Shown here piece after piece: positions 28,047 through 39,767 of a stretch of DNA of 64,000 bases. The translations under genes were made by a program, and so were the position numbers. The first letter of the stretch is position 1; each line of letters opens with the position of its first letter. The stretch is taken from NCBI GenBank assembly GCA_030374805.1, contig JARGSG010000017.1:744001-808000 (forward strand). The letters are read 5' to 3'. The notes beneath the pieces were generated by a model. It was not told the DNA's origin, did not search any database, and saw only the letters and a list, made by a program, of their open reading frames with translations. The DNA comes from Gracilaria gracilis (Eukaryota > Rhodophyta > Florideophyceae > Gracilariales > Gracilariaceae).

Positions 28047-29101
28047 CGCCAGAGCTATAAAGCATTACCTGAGGAGTGGAACTTGTTCTGCCTGTATCTA
28101 AAGAACGAGACGTTTTGGGATTTCTATGGTCTCGAGACCTCTGGCTAGTGTTTCTCGCCTCGTTTGCTCGCTGTAGTCCCGTATAATCTAGAATGCTATC
28201 CAATAGAATGACAAGAAACGTAGCTTTCCAGCAGTGTGCGTAACTCACAATGCTGTGGAAATGCGATAAGATACTCCTGTTGTTGAAACTCTCCCATATG
28301 CACCTTAAGCACACCCCAAAATAATAATAACAAAACAAAAAACACCATCTGACGGTCTGTACATCTCACCGCAACGTTCGACTCCATTCTCTCATAATAT
28401 GGTCATATTACGACCTTCGTTTCTGGACCTCCAAAAACAATTGCCATTTGCTTTGCCACGGCAGCCCTAGGCCACGCTAAGGCTTGTTGCACTTTCAAAA
28501 CTTGAGACGCCAAGAATGTTTCACCATATTATTAGATACAATGCAAATAATTTACAAGATCTTTATTAGCTAGCAAAACTTGACGTATTTCTTTCTTTAT
28601 TTTCTTTCCCGCAATCTTTCTGCAGCAGCAGCCAACCCTTTTTGCCTCAAAAGCTCTTGCACTAAGCCGCTCAGTCTTGAAAAAGACAAAGCAAAATTGG
28701 TAGTCAATGCAGCAATATAAACTTTTTCTAAAACCCTGACTGGTGAAAATAAACGTTTTCTACATATAATCTTATCAACTGTTTTTCTTTTTTACCTCTC
28801 CATTATTTCGAGCATTTTTTTAGCGTAGCAAAGCGGTTGGGTTTTTCACAACTAAAAACCCGTGCTTGCGCAAAGACTTGACAGTTTTTCAGTGGCTATA
28901 TGTCGCATTTTGCGAATCCTGACGGTATGTTGCTGACCATCAAAATATTTTTGTAACTGCTGCGAATAGTTTGAGCAGCGTAATATTTATCCAGAGGGCC
29001 CACGATTTTTCTTCGACTTCGTGCGACTACGTGCACTATTTTTCAGTGGTAATACTTTAACGATGGAAACACACCAGCATCCAAATGCTGTGTCGTCCTA
29101 C
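28047..29101. other. AT-rich spacer, no gene seen
   Basis: About 1 kb of AT-rich sequence with homopolymer runs between transposon relics. No coding match. It probably contains the non-coding end of the 26-28 kb element and decayed repeat sequence. Confidence 0.4.
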
Positions 29102-29990
29102 TCATGTAGGGAAAGAAGGCATAGCCGATCTCATTTGGCCAAGAAGCTCCAGAACAGGAGTGGAAATATGGCTCCGGTGTTTTTCGTACAAAAAAAGTAT
29201 CGGTTTTCTATTTGGTCGCAATAGTTTCGTGTCTCGAAAAATGTGAGGTGCCCGTTGAAGAAAGTTTTTTGATTCTACCGATACCATCATTTTGCATGCT
29301 GTTACAACCTAGTTCGGTGGCAGATACTTGGCGATGCACCGCAGTTCTTTTCTTGGTTCTGTGCTTCAGCTCACACTTTTTGTTTGTACCCTGGTTCTCT
29401 AGAAGACGACCATCGGTACTTCTATGCAACCGTAGGCAAAATTAGTGCTGGGCTAAGTGACATGATTTGCATTTTTTAAGGCGGCATTTGGCGAAAAGAT
29501 TTCTGACCTTTTGCGTAGTATCGGGGCTTCAGGTTCCCAGTGCGATTCTCTCGGAGCGGGGAGAAGCCTGTTTCGTCTACTTTCACAATCATGGATGGTG
29601 GGATGTTGTGTTGGGTTATAATCTTTTTCAGGGCCGTCATATGGTGAAGTAGCACTTTCGCATTAGTTGCTTTGAATCTTTTTGCGTCTTGGCGTGATGG
29701 TTTCTTCAATATAATGCGATCGCAATGCAGTGCTTCAAATAGTTCGCAAAAACGGCGCCCAGGTCGGCCATATTTGAATCTTAGACTTTCACGACGATAT
29801 GCAGGAGGGTTTACAACAAGCATTTCTACACAATCCTGGAGTTCTTTTCTGCGAAGAGTCCGGCCGCTTCAGCTGTGATGGAGAAGGACCTCTTCGATGC
29901 TGGTTTCCTCGTCCTCGGTGAGGGAAAGCCTCGAGTTTGCCCGTATTACAGTCTCTGGGGTGGTCTTCTGGTAGTGGTAATTTTAGTGCA
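29102..29990 (-). pseudogene. Decayed pogo-type transposase fragment
   Basis: Two recognisable blocks in family order on the minus strand. 29476-29823 contains a stretch like FKYGRPGRRFCELFEALH and the first catalytic motif MIVKVDETGFSPL. 29102-29290 contains EKHRSHISTPVLELLGQ, the position of the second catalytic block, where the expected Asp is not preserved. The part between them no longer reads. Upstream reading (to about 29990) continues the N-terminal region, with one in-frame stop before GRTLRRKELQDCVEML. Clearly dead, and older than the 23.8-kb copy. Confidence 0.6.
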
Positions 29991-30046
29991 ATGCCCGCAA
30001 GCGGGAAAACACCAGAAGACGTCCTGATCTTCCTCTCATGAGGCAA

Positions 30047-30764
30047 ACCCAGCAGTGGAGCCCTTCCAGGGAAGACCCGACTATGTCGGGTGTAAGACTG
30101 AGGTCAACCTTTCACGACCAGCGTAGAAAGGGGAGACAAGAAGGTACTTTGCGTCAGCGGCGTGTGTGTGTTATCCTCCAAGGAGGAAAAATGTCCACAG
30201 TTTGGCTAGTGCGACGCAGTGTCAGCGGAGGCCGCGGGTTGCGCGGAGCCACCCAAAAGAAAATGGAGAAGACGAGGGAGTCACGAGAGAACCAAGGGAA
30301 AACTGCAAAGCCAGAGGACACCTTATACAACGGCGAACACGACAATATTTGGTAAATACTCCCAGCTATGGGTTCGTTTAGGTGACGCCGGAGGATAGAC
30401 TGTTCGTAGCAGCGGCGTATCCCTCCGAGGAGGTGTAGAATACGGACGAAGGCGAAGAAGTTTAGATCCAAATCTGGTCGGGGAGGTTTATTGAGTGGCG
30501 ATGGCCAAGTGCCGAGCCACTATATAGTACAGTGACCTCCGCAAAACTAGGCAAAATCTATCTAATAAATATCTAAACTTCCAGCAATACTATGTCAACC
30601 TTCCCTTGCAACCGTGCCATACGTTCACCAACTCTACCCATATTTGTGCTGCAGAGCGAGCGCGCGTGCGCACAGTACACAACGTGTACACCAAAATAGT
30701 GGTTTGCAATCCGCATGCCGCAGTAGTAAGGGCGTCAGTACGCAAGCACGAAAATGACGAAATC
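30047..30764. other. Unassigned repeat-like spacer
   Basis: Contains two similar purine-rich runs before TGT (near 30180 and 30425) and a CTATATAG box near 30520. These could be parts of a small solo LTR, but matching ends were not found. It may be an insertion that separates the helix-turn-helix piece at 30.8-30.97 kb from the transposase body at 29.1-30.0 kb. Confidence 0.3.
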
Positions 30765-30971
30765 GGTAAACGAACCCTTCAATGGGCTTGCACTACAGTA
30801 ATAGAGTGTAGACGTGGACAGATGTGACACTTCAGCTGCATGTCGGAAAGAGTACCCTTCGTTAACGAGTTTGATGCCTGCTTCAATATACCGAGATGTG
30901 CGGCGGTCGAGGTTGCGGACCCATTTGTTGATGAATACAGGTGCCATTACGGTGTGTGCAAGCGAGAACAC
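30765..30971 (-). pseudogene. Helix-turn-helix N-terminal piece of a pogo-type transposase
   Basis: About 60 residues resembling the psq-type DNA-binding domain of pogo/Jerky transposases: NLDRRTSRYIEAGIKLV, then NEGYSFRHAAEVSHLSTSTL. The reading is lost after this block. It has the same orientation as the fragment at 29.1-30.0 kb, so both may derive from one copy. Confidence 0.45.
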
Positions 30972-31450
30972 TGGCTGGTTTGTTGGTAGTTGACAAGGCG
31001 GGTGAGGTTTCCGTTGGTATGATTAGGCTTTTACGGGATAGTGCGCTGTTTTGTTTGCTCTCAGCATTGCTGATGACGTTTTTGAGGACTGGGAAGGACA
31101 ACTACTGATTGTGGTTGAGATATGGGGTTTGAAATGAGATTGTCTATTTCTGATGGTGGATGCACGGTGCTTTGGCTTTCTGGTTGTAGGAAGATTGCGA
31201 GTGCAAGTATGGGGCAATGCACTTGCATCTCCGGCTGAAAAGAAGATGTTTCTTTTCGTCAAGCTGTGCACAGGGACGGGCCGCGAGATTTAAATACCGT
31301 TTCGATATGTTGTGGGGAGGGAGAGGGAGACAATAACTTGTAGTTCCTTAACTTTGGGACCTCGAAACAGAGTTGAACTACTTTTACTGCTAATTTTTTG
31401 TGTTAAGACGGCGTCCTTGACCGTTAGGTGCGCGTTCAATCTATGTAGCG
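30972..31450. other. Spacer left of the LTR element
   Basis: About 480 bp with no recognisable gene. The LTR element begins at 31451. TAGCG precedes it, while AGGCG follows its right end, so no exact 5-bp duplication remains. Confidence 0.4.
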
Positions 31451-32232
31451 TGTAGTGCAATGCACTTTGGCCTTTTGTAGGGGATGAAAATTCATAAGTT
31501 TTCAGTCATACCTCGCAGGAAATTGCCCATTTATGAGCTGGACGCGTGTGCGTACTGTGCAGCATGGCCCCCTTTGGTGGGGATTGTTTTAGAATTTTAG
31601 CACTTAATTTAGGTTGATTTTGAGAAGCCAATTGTGCCACATGTGGGATCCAATTTGGATATAGTTAGATATTCATTTTTGGGCCACAGAGCGGCACAGT
31701 ACTTGGGCGGAGCGAGCTCCGTGTTTGGCCCTGACTTTCATCGCTTGCGCGAGTACTTTGCCTCCTTGTTGGAGAAGTCTCCGTTATTACGGCCTTGTCA
31801 TCCGATCGGCTCCACCGAGGAGAACCGTTGCGACGCATATCATATTGGTTTATTATTTGTTTTGGGCCACATGTTTATGATTATCGTCTGATCTGCCAGG
31901 TACACCTCTCCGCCCCAGTATTAGGTGTTCTTTTTTTGCTTTTCGTACCACTCGTCTCACGAGTATTGCCCCTTTCGTTGGGTTCCCTTTAACTATCCAT
32001 CTCCGGTTACCGCGCGTGGAACTCGCGTGCCACGTCTGCCGATACAATTGCTGGCCACTTCTGGTTATTCCATTACCGGATTCTTCGTTTCACACCTCGT
32101 AGTTTACCTGAATCTCCCGTGGAGTTACACCCACATCCTAGGAGTCACGAGGTCTCTTTCACCGGACTACCTTCTCAGGGAGTGGATTTCGGCACCCATG
32201 GGGTTCTTCCCGTTCGCGGTTTTTGCTCTACA
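31451..32232 (+). repeat. 5' LTR
   Basis: 782 bp, TGTAG to CTACA, matching 49872-50654 along its whole length. Confidence 0.85.
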
Positions 32233-32424
32233 TTTGGTCTTCTGACTTAGAATTCGGCTACTTGGATTTCCAGCTTTGCTGGTTGGGTGACGTATCCTCC
32301 CGATCGTTTCTATCGCGTGGCGAGTTGATTCCAATCCGGATTGTTTACTTTATTTGTTTTTGTCCTGTTAGGAATTCGTACTGTCAGTTCCAGAGTAGTG
32401 GTCAACCGTTCCAATCGTTGTTGG

Positions 32425-32844
32425 TATGGCTGGCCTTTCTCAGGGTTCAAAGGCAGGCTCCGATAAAATTGCGCGCCCACCGCGTATTGCGGACACGGAA
32501 CCTCGTCGAGAAATCACTACGCCAGTTGGACTGTAAAGTACCCCGGATATACCGGCTACCCCGGTTGTGGGGAACGCTGATTTATCCACCCGACTTGGTT
32601 CTGTTCTTGAAGAACTCAAGGAGTTGAAGTACTATGTGAAGCTCCTGCCAAACTGAAATGCTGAGAATGTTAGGTATATTGAAACTCTTTGAGTGGGCCT
32701 GGACAATGCCCAGCCTCGGGAGTTTGCTGTTGAGTCACGCTCTATGCGTTCGGATATTAGTTCCATTCTGGAAAGTTTCGGACAACCGACTGCCTTCGTT
32801 GCAAACGTGGATACTCGGTTCGAGACTTTGAGACACACCCTCCG
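32425..32844 (+). other. gag 5' part of the gypsy element
   Basis: Start of the gag-type coding region, opening MAGLSQGSKAG with a Pro/Arg-rich leader and a helical stretch. It is cut by the Plavaka-like insertion. Fossil. Confidence 0.5.
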
Positions 32845-33260
32845 TCGGTGTTATCGAACTGCCAGTTTTGGTGTCAAAAATGACCGAATTAAAATGATCG
32901 AAAAACCGGTGAATTTATCCAAATTTGGATGTGCCTAATTTCCGAAAATATTTCCATATTGTCACCTGTGCTAGTTTTTGTGGAAAGAATCATTCAGGAT
33001 TATTTCCATCATTGCTAGTTGGGACGGAAAACAAACTAGCATGTTAATTCCGTTAATGCTAGTTTTTGAACCCAATGTAATTGTATAAGTGGCACATATT
33101 TAAAACTATACGCAACGAATAGGGATATGTATACATAAACAGATACTTTTGGAATACGATTAGGAGGATACAAACCCTTCGAATGGCAAATCTCTATTAA
33201 GATACGTCGCATGTATTCAACAATTCTCATATCAGATAACGGCCGTTTAGTCTGTCACTA

Positions 33261-35094
33261 TTGAAACGCCTTCACATCGCGTGTCACCTCCCCCATCATT
33301 CCATCCCACCGTCCGTGCGTCATATTACGCGCCGCACTACGTACTCCTCTCTCCCCAAACACCCCTACACCGCTCCCCGCCTGCCTAATTGCTGCTTTGA
33401 GGGCTGCTTCTTCTTCGATCACACCATCTCTGCCATTCAAAGGCACCAAAGAAGATGCCCAAACTGCCTCACCTCCAACAAGCGTTTCCTTTCACCCGAC
33501 GGCAACTTCCCTTACTTCTCCTCATGGACAAAGTGTCACAAGTCCAGCCCCCAACTCCCACCACCACCCCCACCTCCTCTCTCCAGTCGCCCTCCCGATA
33601 ACGTCCCCATCGCCGACGACGACTTCTACCACCAGCAACAGCTCATTCTCTCTGTCCACAACCAAGACGCCTACCATATCGCAGGCACCCCCATCTGCTC
33701 CCTCTCCCCCTCACCTCCTCCACCGCCCCCCTCCTTCCCTCTCCTTAACAACCCCCACCTCAAACGAATGGTTCTCTACATCTCTTCCATCGCTTCCACC
33801 CTCGGCCACCGCAAGGCAGACAAACTCATCCCTCTCTTCCACGAACTTTCCTCCTCCAAGTAAGCCTTCTACAACGCCATCTTCTTGGCCTCCCAGTGCC
33901 TCAAACTTCAAACAGACCTCTTTGAACACCGAGTCAGCAACATCTTCTTTACTTTCACCACTCTCCACGACCCACAGCACCTCTTTACAGCCATTACCTT
34001 ACGAAAAGATGATATCCAAGTCCTTAAACGACAATTCGCACTCGCAAGCTGACAACACCTTCTTCCACCACGTCCCCCATACAACCTTCTGCGGCTATAC
34101 TGCTTTCGCTCACCCCATGGCTTCTTCTCTCGAAAAGAAACTTTCCAAGCCTTCAAGCTGGCAATCTTGCAGTCCTATAACAACTCCTACATCGGTCAAA
34201 CCCCTGAAAACACCCGTATCGACTCCTTCATCGGCTTCGTCCAAGCATACTCTGACAAGTCCTACAACTCTTTCAAACCCTCTTCAAGCACCCCACACCC
34301 CTTTCACATCACTCTACTCAAATTCTCCGATTCGTCGCGTCCCAAATGTATCACTGGCAACCTCACCCTTCTTGGATACCTGCCAATCTCTTTCTATCTG
34401 TCCACCGGTTCTCAAGATCCTGATCGCACTCCCCAAACCTTTTCCAGTCTCTCCTGCTCTACGAAAATGCAAATCATCCAGTGTGCCATCTCCGAACTCC
34501 TCGACCCTCTTCTCTCCTTCAGCGTCATTGGCTTCATCTTTCGTGACGCGAATGGCATGCTCTGCCAATGTCCCAAAATCATCTCCAGCTACTTCTCAGG
34601 CATCTCAGAAGCAAAGGACATTCTCTGCATCTCCCATCGAACCTGCCCCCATCATCAATGCCACCGATATACCGTCCCCGGCTCCGAGCTCAATCTAAGA
34701 ATTCCATCCCCCCCTCTTAGATCCTAGACCGAGACTCTCGGTGCCCGAAAATGACATTCAGGCCTCCTCCAAGATGCTGAGAAGGCTCACCTCGCCAGAA
34801 AGCCTAGAATCGTCCGAAACTGTAAGGAAAAGGCCTTTGACGCATTCCACTCCCTTTCCCTTGCAAAATATTTCTCCCTCTTCTAGGTTTACCCTCTCCT
34901 CAACATCAACCCTCTTCTCTCCCCTTAAAACACCTTCCAATTCGAATCACCCCATACATTCCACCTCAGCATCTCCAGATTATGTTCCTACAGTACCTTC
35001 CGCTTCGATTTACACATTAAATTGCACCTCAGCGTTTTCAAGTTCATCAAGCGGGTCTCTATCTAGAAAATCAGGAAAGAAGCAATATCCATAG
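33261..35094 (+). pseudogene. Plavaka-like transposase, N-terminal half, copy A
   Basis: One frame from about 33261 to 34727 gives a continuous relative of the Plavaka transposase. It shows an N-terminal zinc finger (CCFEGCFFFDHTISAIQRHQ and following RRC), a Pro-rich linker, KADKLIPLFHEL, QCLKLQTDLFEHRV, then FHITLLKFSDSSRPKC, LTLLGYLPI, LDPLLSFSV and CHRYTVPGSEL. Stops are seen at 33861-33863 and near 34048 and 34725, with further reading in shifted frames to about 35094. The catalytic C-terminal part present in copy B is missing. Ser/Pro-rich ORFs in neighbouring frames (for example 33397-34698) are shadows. Plavaka is best known from basidiomycete fungi, so its presence here is notable. 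The family call rests on motif order only. Confidence 0.55.
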
Positions 35095-36220
35095 TATTTA
35101 GTTCATCTACAGCTCAAAAATCTTTCCATTCCGTCCGTTATTCCATTCTCAAGCAATCGAGCACCATCCTCGCAACTCCAAAACGCCCGATTGGTAGGTT
35201 TCTTGGCTAGCGTGCTGTTAGTCGCATGGGGCGGTCAGAATAAAAATGAATCTTTTAAGTGTGCGTACGTACCGACGGTCGTGACAAAAATAGGGGGTAC
35301 GGAACGTCAGGAGCGATCTGGGTATGTGAAAAGAGTCCAAACACGATGAACATATAGTAGAGACATACTCAATGACGGGTTGAATCCAGATCTAGGTGAG
35401 AAATACTACTTTCGTGGATCGGACCCTTACCTGCTCCTAGTGGATTGCGGAGAAGAAAAGTGGCATAAGTAAGTACCTCTCTACCTCGTCATAACGCACT
35501 AAAGTGTGCAACGGCCATTGCACCACGTGACAAAAATGCCTCCTGTTACGGTCTGTAAAGTATCTAACACTCTTACTACGTGTACTACATTTCATACAGT
35601 TTCTCTTACAATCATTTTGAGACGTCTGCCAGCAGACAGACTCCTTCTATTGTCGACAGATCCTTTTCTATCTCAGATATCCGTGGGCTCTGGTGCATTA
35701 TCATTCTGAGAGGTATAATATGTTGTAATGTAGCCAGAAAAAGTTTCCTTAATCACCAAGTCACCACTTTTAGCCATGCTAGGCAGCGAATAACCGAATC
35801 ACCCTAATTCCTGTTTAAGCCTCCAACTATTTTATGTGTACAAAACCCCATACTCAAATCGAATGTCAACGCGCTTCCATGGTGCCACTTTTTCATTTAC
35901 AGGCTTCAATTCGTTTGGCAAAAGAGTTAGCATGAACCTAGAAGACAATCAAATACTACCAACTGTGCTGGATCAATTGGACAGCGAGACGAGTTATTAT
36001 GAATTTTAATCTCTACAATTGATAAAAACTCGCTCTGGCCCACCCCGCGGCCTATACCCATAACGAGAAACCAGCAAAGTTTGAAAGTGGACCAGAGTGA
36101 AAGAAATCTGCATTGATACACCGATGTAGTCCCAGTACCGCTTAAGGCCGGTATCCGTGCCGAAAAAGAATTACTTCATTTCTTGTTGGCCGGGTCGAGT
36201 GAACAGCGGACCGAGGTAGC
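35095..36220. other. Unassigned DNA inside the Plavaka-like copy A
   Basis: About 1.1 kb with no credible ORF, lying between the transposase relic and the palindrome cluster. No repeats noticed. Confidence 0.4.
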
Positions 36221-38057
36221 GTGGCGCTTCATCGATGTATCCATGAAGCGCGACGCCCACCCAGTCTGCTGTCCCAAAATGTTTTATATTTTGAAGTCAT
36301 TAAAACGACAGCCCGCGGCAGTGGAAGGAGGTGTCGTGGCGCTTTACAGATGCTGTTCAGGGTACTCAGGTTTTTAATGAGTGGAGAGAAAAAGATTCTT
36401 TCGGACAGCAAACCAGTTTGGGGTTGCGCTTCATAGATGCACCGATGAAGCGCCACAAGACCCGGGTCCGCTGTCAACGGCGCGATGGTGGTTCCACGTA
36501 TTCCACTACCATAGGTTTGCCACACACGGGGATTTGGGGCAGCAAAATAGGGTAGCGTGGCGCTTCATCGGTGCACCGATGAAGCGCCACAAGACCCGGG
36601 TCCGCTGTCAACGGCGCGATGGTGGTTTCACGTATGCCACTACCATAGGATTGCCACACACGGGAAGTTGGGGCAGCAAAATAGGGTGGCGTGGCGCTCC
36701 ATCGGTGCACCGATGAAGCGCCACGACACCCGGGTCCGCTGTCATCGACTAGTTGGTGGTGCAACGTATGCCATGACCACAGGTTTACCACACACGGGAA
36801 GTTGAGACACCCGAGTCCGTTGTCATTGGCTTGCTGGTGGTGCTACGTACACCACTACCACAGGTTGGCTACACCCTGGGGATGCTGGCATATGTGGCAC
36901 CGCCAACCGGCGATGAGCCATGAAGTTGGAGTACGCCCCGGCCCGCTGGCCACGCCCCGTGAGTGGTGAAGCTAGAGTTCTGGCATAGGTGGCACCATTA
37001 GCGCCTCATGTAGGGCGGACCACGGTGCCATGGCGCTCCATAGGTGCACCGATGAAGCGCCACGACATCTCTGTCCGCTGTCCCAGGCTGTCATTTTAAT
37101 TAGTTGAAATTACATAATCTTTTTGGGATAGCCGACAGGGTTGTCGTGGCGCTTCATCGGTGCACTGATGAAGCGCCACGAAAGCCCATTCTACTGTCCT
37201 GCTTTTCATTACTAATTACTTCACCTATATCTCTACATTAATTTAGTTACCTATCTCTTGCGTCTTCACGCTTTTCTTAACTTCTCTGTAGCGCATCACG
37301 TGCCAGAGATGAATTGCTAATTCACTTGCATACACTGTCCACGTGCCATGAAAGATGAAGCTGGAGTTTTTGTTCTCCCGCTTTCTCCGCGTGTCGACCA
37401 CAGAACCCGTTGTGCGGCCCACTACTGTGCTTTGACGCGGTGGACCGGAGACCGAGGTAAAGTGTTGTTCATGGATGCAACGATGAAGCGCCATTGCACT
37501 CCTGGCCATTGCCTACACGTCTTGTTTTCCGAGAAATGTAATAAGAACCTTTCCCTAAGAGAATGATGCTTTTATTATTCCACCAAGATATTGGTCTTTC
37601 TAAAACCCAAGAAATATTATAAACACACATAGTAATAGAGTTTCGACAATTCTACACTAACGTCACAGGCGCGACTGTCTGGCGCGGATACCGTCTGGTC
37701 GATATATATCGAGATTCAAAGCCGTAGGCGAAACACGCGCGTCCCTACAGACTACTATCACGCACGGATGTTCGTGCGCAACTATCTTATCAGTCATTAG
37801 TTTACAGAATGGGTTCACTTGAAGTTAAATCTCTCTTTTTGGTGGACTTGAACCTAGTAACACACTTATGGGTCTGCATATATTAGACACGTTCGTATAG
37901 TAAGCAATGCTGCGGATGCTCTCCCGATACCCCAAATTAGTGCGTTAGGGTGGTTTTGAATCCCTCCAAACGCATCCAGGACCGGCGGTCTAGACCACCC
38001 GCTGGAAAGTCGACCCGGGTGTCGCGGCGCTTCATCGGTGCACCGATGAAGCGCCAC
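36221..38057. repeat. Cluster of eight 34-bp palindromes
   Basis: Copies at 36221-36254, 36423-36456, 36557-36590, 36691-36724, 37030-37063, 37146-37179, 37461-37494 and 38024-38057, plus a half copy near 36336. The best copies (36557, 36691) are near-perfect palindromes with half site GTGGCGCTTCATCGGTG. Several are flanked by a second inverted pair, AGCGGACC on the left and GGTCCGCTGTC on the right, extending the symmetry to about 70-80 bp. Copies two to four lie 134 bp apart in a short tandem array (about 36410-36830), and the rest are irregularly spaced. They could be miniature fold-back transposons, binding sites for a dimeric protein, or hairpin RNA sources. Confidence 0.9.
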
Positions 38058-38585
38058 TGCACATCGGTCCGCTGTCCAAAAAATTAAACAATTTTTTGGC
38101 CCCGCCGCCCCGGTCGGCCCCGAATCTCGGCATCCGTGGCGCACGTGCTACTACTACTGGGTATCGCGTTTGCAGCAATATCGCGGCCATGTACAACTAA
38201 CTCCCGCTTGGGTCTGTTTCACAGCCTCCTGTAATACATGCTTTAGTAGCCTACGCATGTTTGTTGTCTTTATGCGCCACCCGAGTTTCAGAAATCAAAA
38301 TGCGCTAAATGATAAAATTCAACAGATTTGGTGTGTTCGGTTACGCCACAGACATCGAGAGCTCATCAAAATTATTTTTATCTCTCTTTACGTGCTGCAT
38401 CGCCGGTTGTATCAAAAAAAGCGGTAAACCCAGTACCACTGATGCCTTGAACTCAACGCCTATCAGGTTTCCCGCGCAATGATGATCCTCAGTGGGCCCC
38501 TCATCTAATTGCATATAGTTCATACAAAATTGTGGTAGAACGTAGGTAATAACAGGATGCTGAGATTGACTAGAAAACTGATCAT
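38058..38585. other. Spacer, no gene seen
   Basis: About 530 bp between the palindrome cluster and the hairpin at 38586. No credible ORF or repeat. Confidence 0.4.
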
Positions 38586-38653
38586 CTATTGCTGGGAATG
38601 CTTAGGTGTTTTTACTCAGCTGAGTAACATCACTTAAGCATTACCAGCAGTAG
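38586..38653. repeat. Inverted repeat (hairpin) with inner palindrome
   Basis: Arms 38586-38608 and 38631-38653 pair at 20 of 23 positions. The loop contains a perfect 16-bp palindrome TTACTCAGCTGAGTAA (38612-38627). It is unrelated in sequence to the 34-bp palindromes. Confidence 0.75.
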
Positions 38654-39402
38654 ATCTCTATAGGTTGTAAGTAAAATTTGCTACTTTTGAATACGACTCT
38701 AATCAATTCCATTCAGTTTTTCTTAATCGATACGATTGTATTGACTACTGTACTATTCTCACAGATATACGAAGTACTTCACTTTAAAATGTAAGAAGCA
38801 CCCCCTATGAATGTCTCAAAGAGAATGGTTTTCCCTACATTATACCATTTTTTTCAACCTCTAAAGGGGTAGAAGAGCGTTGTGAATGAGTTATTGAAGA
38901 AAAGAGCATAAAGGCATTACAGGAGATAAGGTTGAAGATTGTTTTTATGAGAGAGAGGGGTATAAACAAGCCTTGGACAGTGAGAATTTGTAGTATTTTT
39001 AGAGCAAAGTGGGCTCTACTTGGCATTGGTACTGAACGAAGCAGGAAGAGTTTTTATATTTCTCGCAAAACAGTTAGTTGGCTGGAAATTCGCATGGAGA
39101 AGAATTAGATACAAATGGTCATATGCCCCAAGCGGGTGTGTGACCGACAGTTCCATGACTTTGCACAGTGGCGAGAAACGTGGGAGGTCTTGCGTACATC
39201 TCGTTTGTTGTTATCTCGCTTATTGTTGAACCCCGTCAGTATCTGCGATGTCGTATTGCTACCCCTAGAACGAGAAGCTAGTGGTTCTGTGTCACAGGAC
39301 GGAGGTTACAGATATGCCACCGCAAAGGAAGCAAGAGGGTGAATACAAGTATTTTTCGGAAAGAAGGAAGAACATTGGAAAGGAGAAGGGGGTGGTGCTG
39401 AT
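38654..39402. other. Spacer, no gene seen
   Basis: AT-rich at first and purine-rich after 39300. No recognised coding sequence. Confidence 0.4.
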
Positions 39403-39767
39403 GTGGGCAGAGAGAATAAAGGACCGAAGGGGAGGTTTGCGGAGGAGATAGAGGAGCGGATGAGAAGCCCTGGAGGGAATCTGGTCGAAAATTGGGACGA
39501 AAGGCTTTCTGAGATATTTAATGAGATGGGAGGGGTGGTGCGGAGTTTGTCGGGGGTTTGGGGGCAAACAGATTTGAGTTCGAAGATTCGCAAAAGGATG
39601 AAGTTGATTCAGTGGGAACTGGTACGAATGTGAGTGGTATGGTGGTATGCATTGCAAGGGAAATGAGGAAGCAAAGGACAGAGAATACGGGCCTGGGGGT
39701 CGGGTGGGAGTGTTGTAGAAGCAAGTGGCGCAGGTGGAAAATGCGTGAGATTTATTGTTGGAATTGA
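39403..39767 (+). pseudogene. Unrecognised ORF remnant near the right end of copy A
   Basis: Two overlapping plus-strand frames, 39403-39633 and 39558-39767, have helix-like charged composition (RFAEEIEERMRSPGGNLVEN, SKIRKRMKLIQWELV). They may be one broken accessory gene of the Plavaka-like element. No homology recognised, and the opposite strand is also open, so coding is uncertain. Confidence 0.25.

Noticed and set aside
30040-30620. Possible small solo LTR with polypurine-like runs
   Set aside because: No matching TG...CA pair, partner LTR or target duplication could be found.
33397-34698. A 433-codon Ser/Pro/Thr-rich frame
   Set aside because: Out-of-frame reading of the Plavaka-like transposase. 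The family motifs lie in the frame starting at 33261.
36221-38057. CRISPR-like array
   Set aside because: Spacing is irregular, the spacers are mostly long or repeated, and the host is a eukaryote. The symmetry is of palindromes, not of CRISPR repeats.
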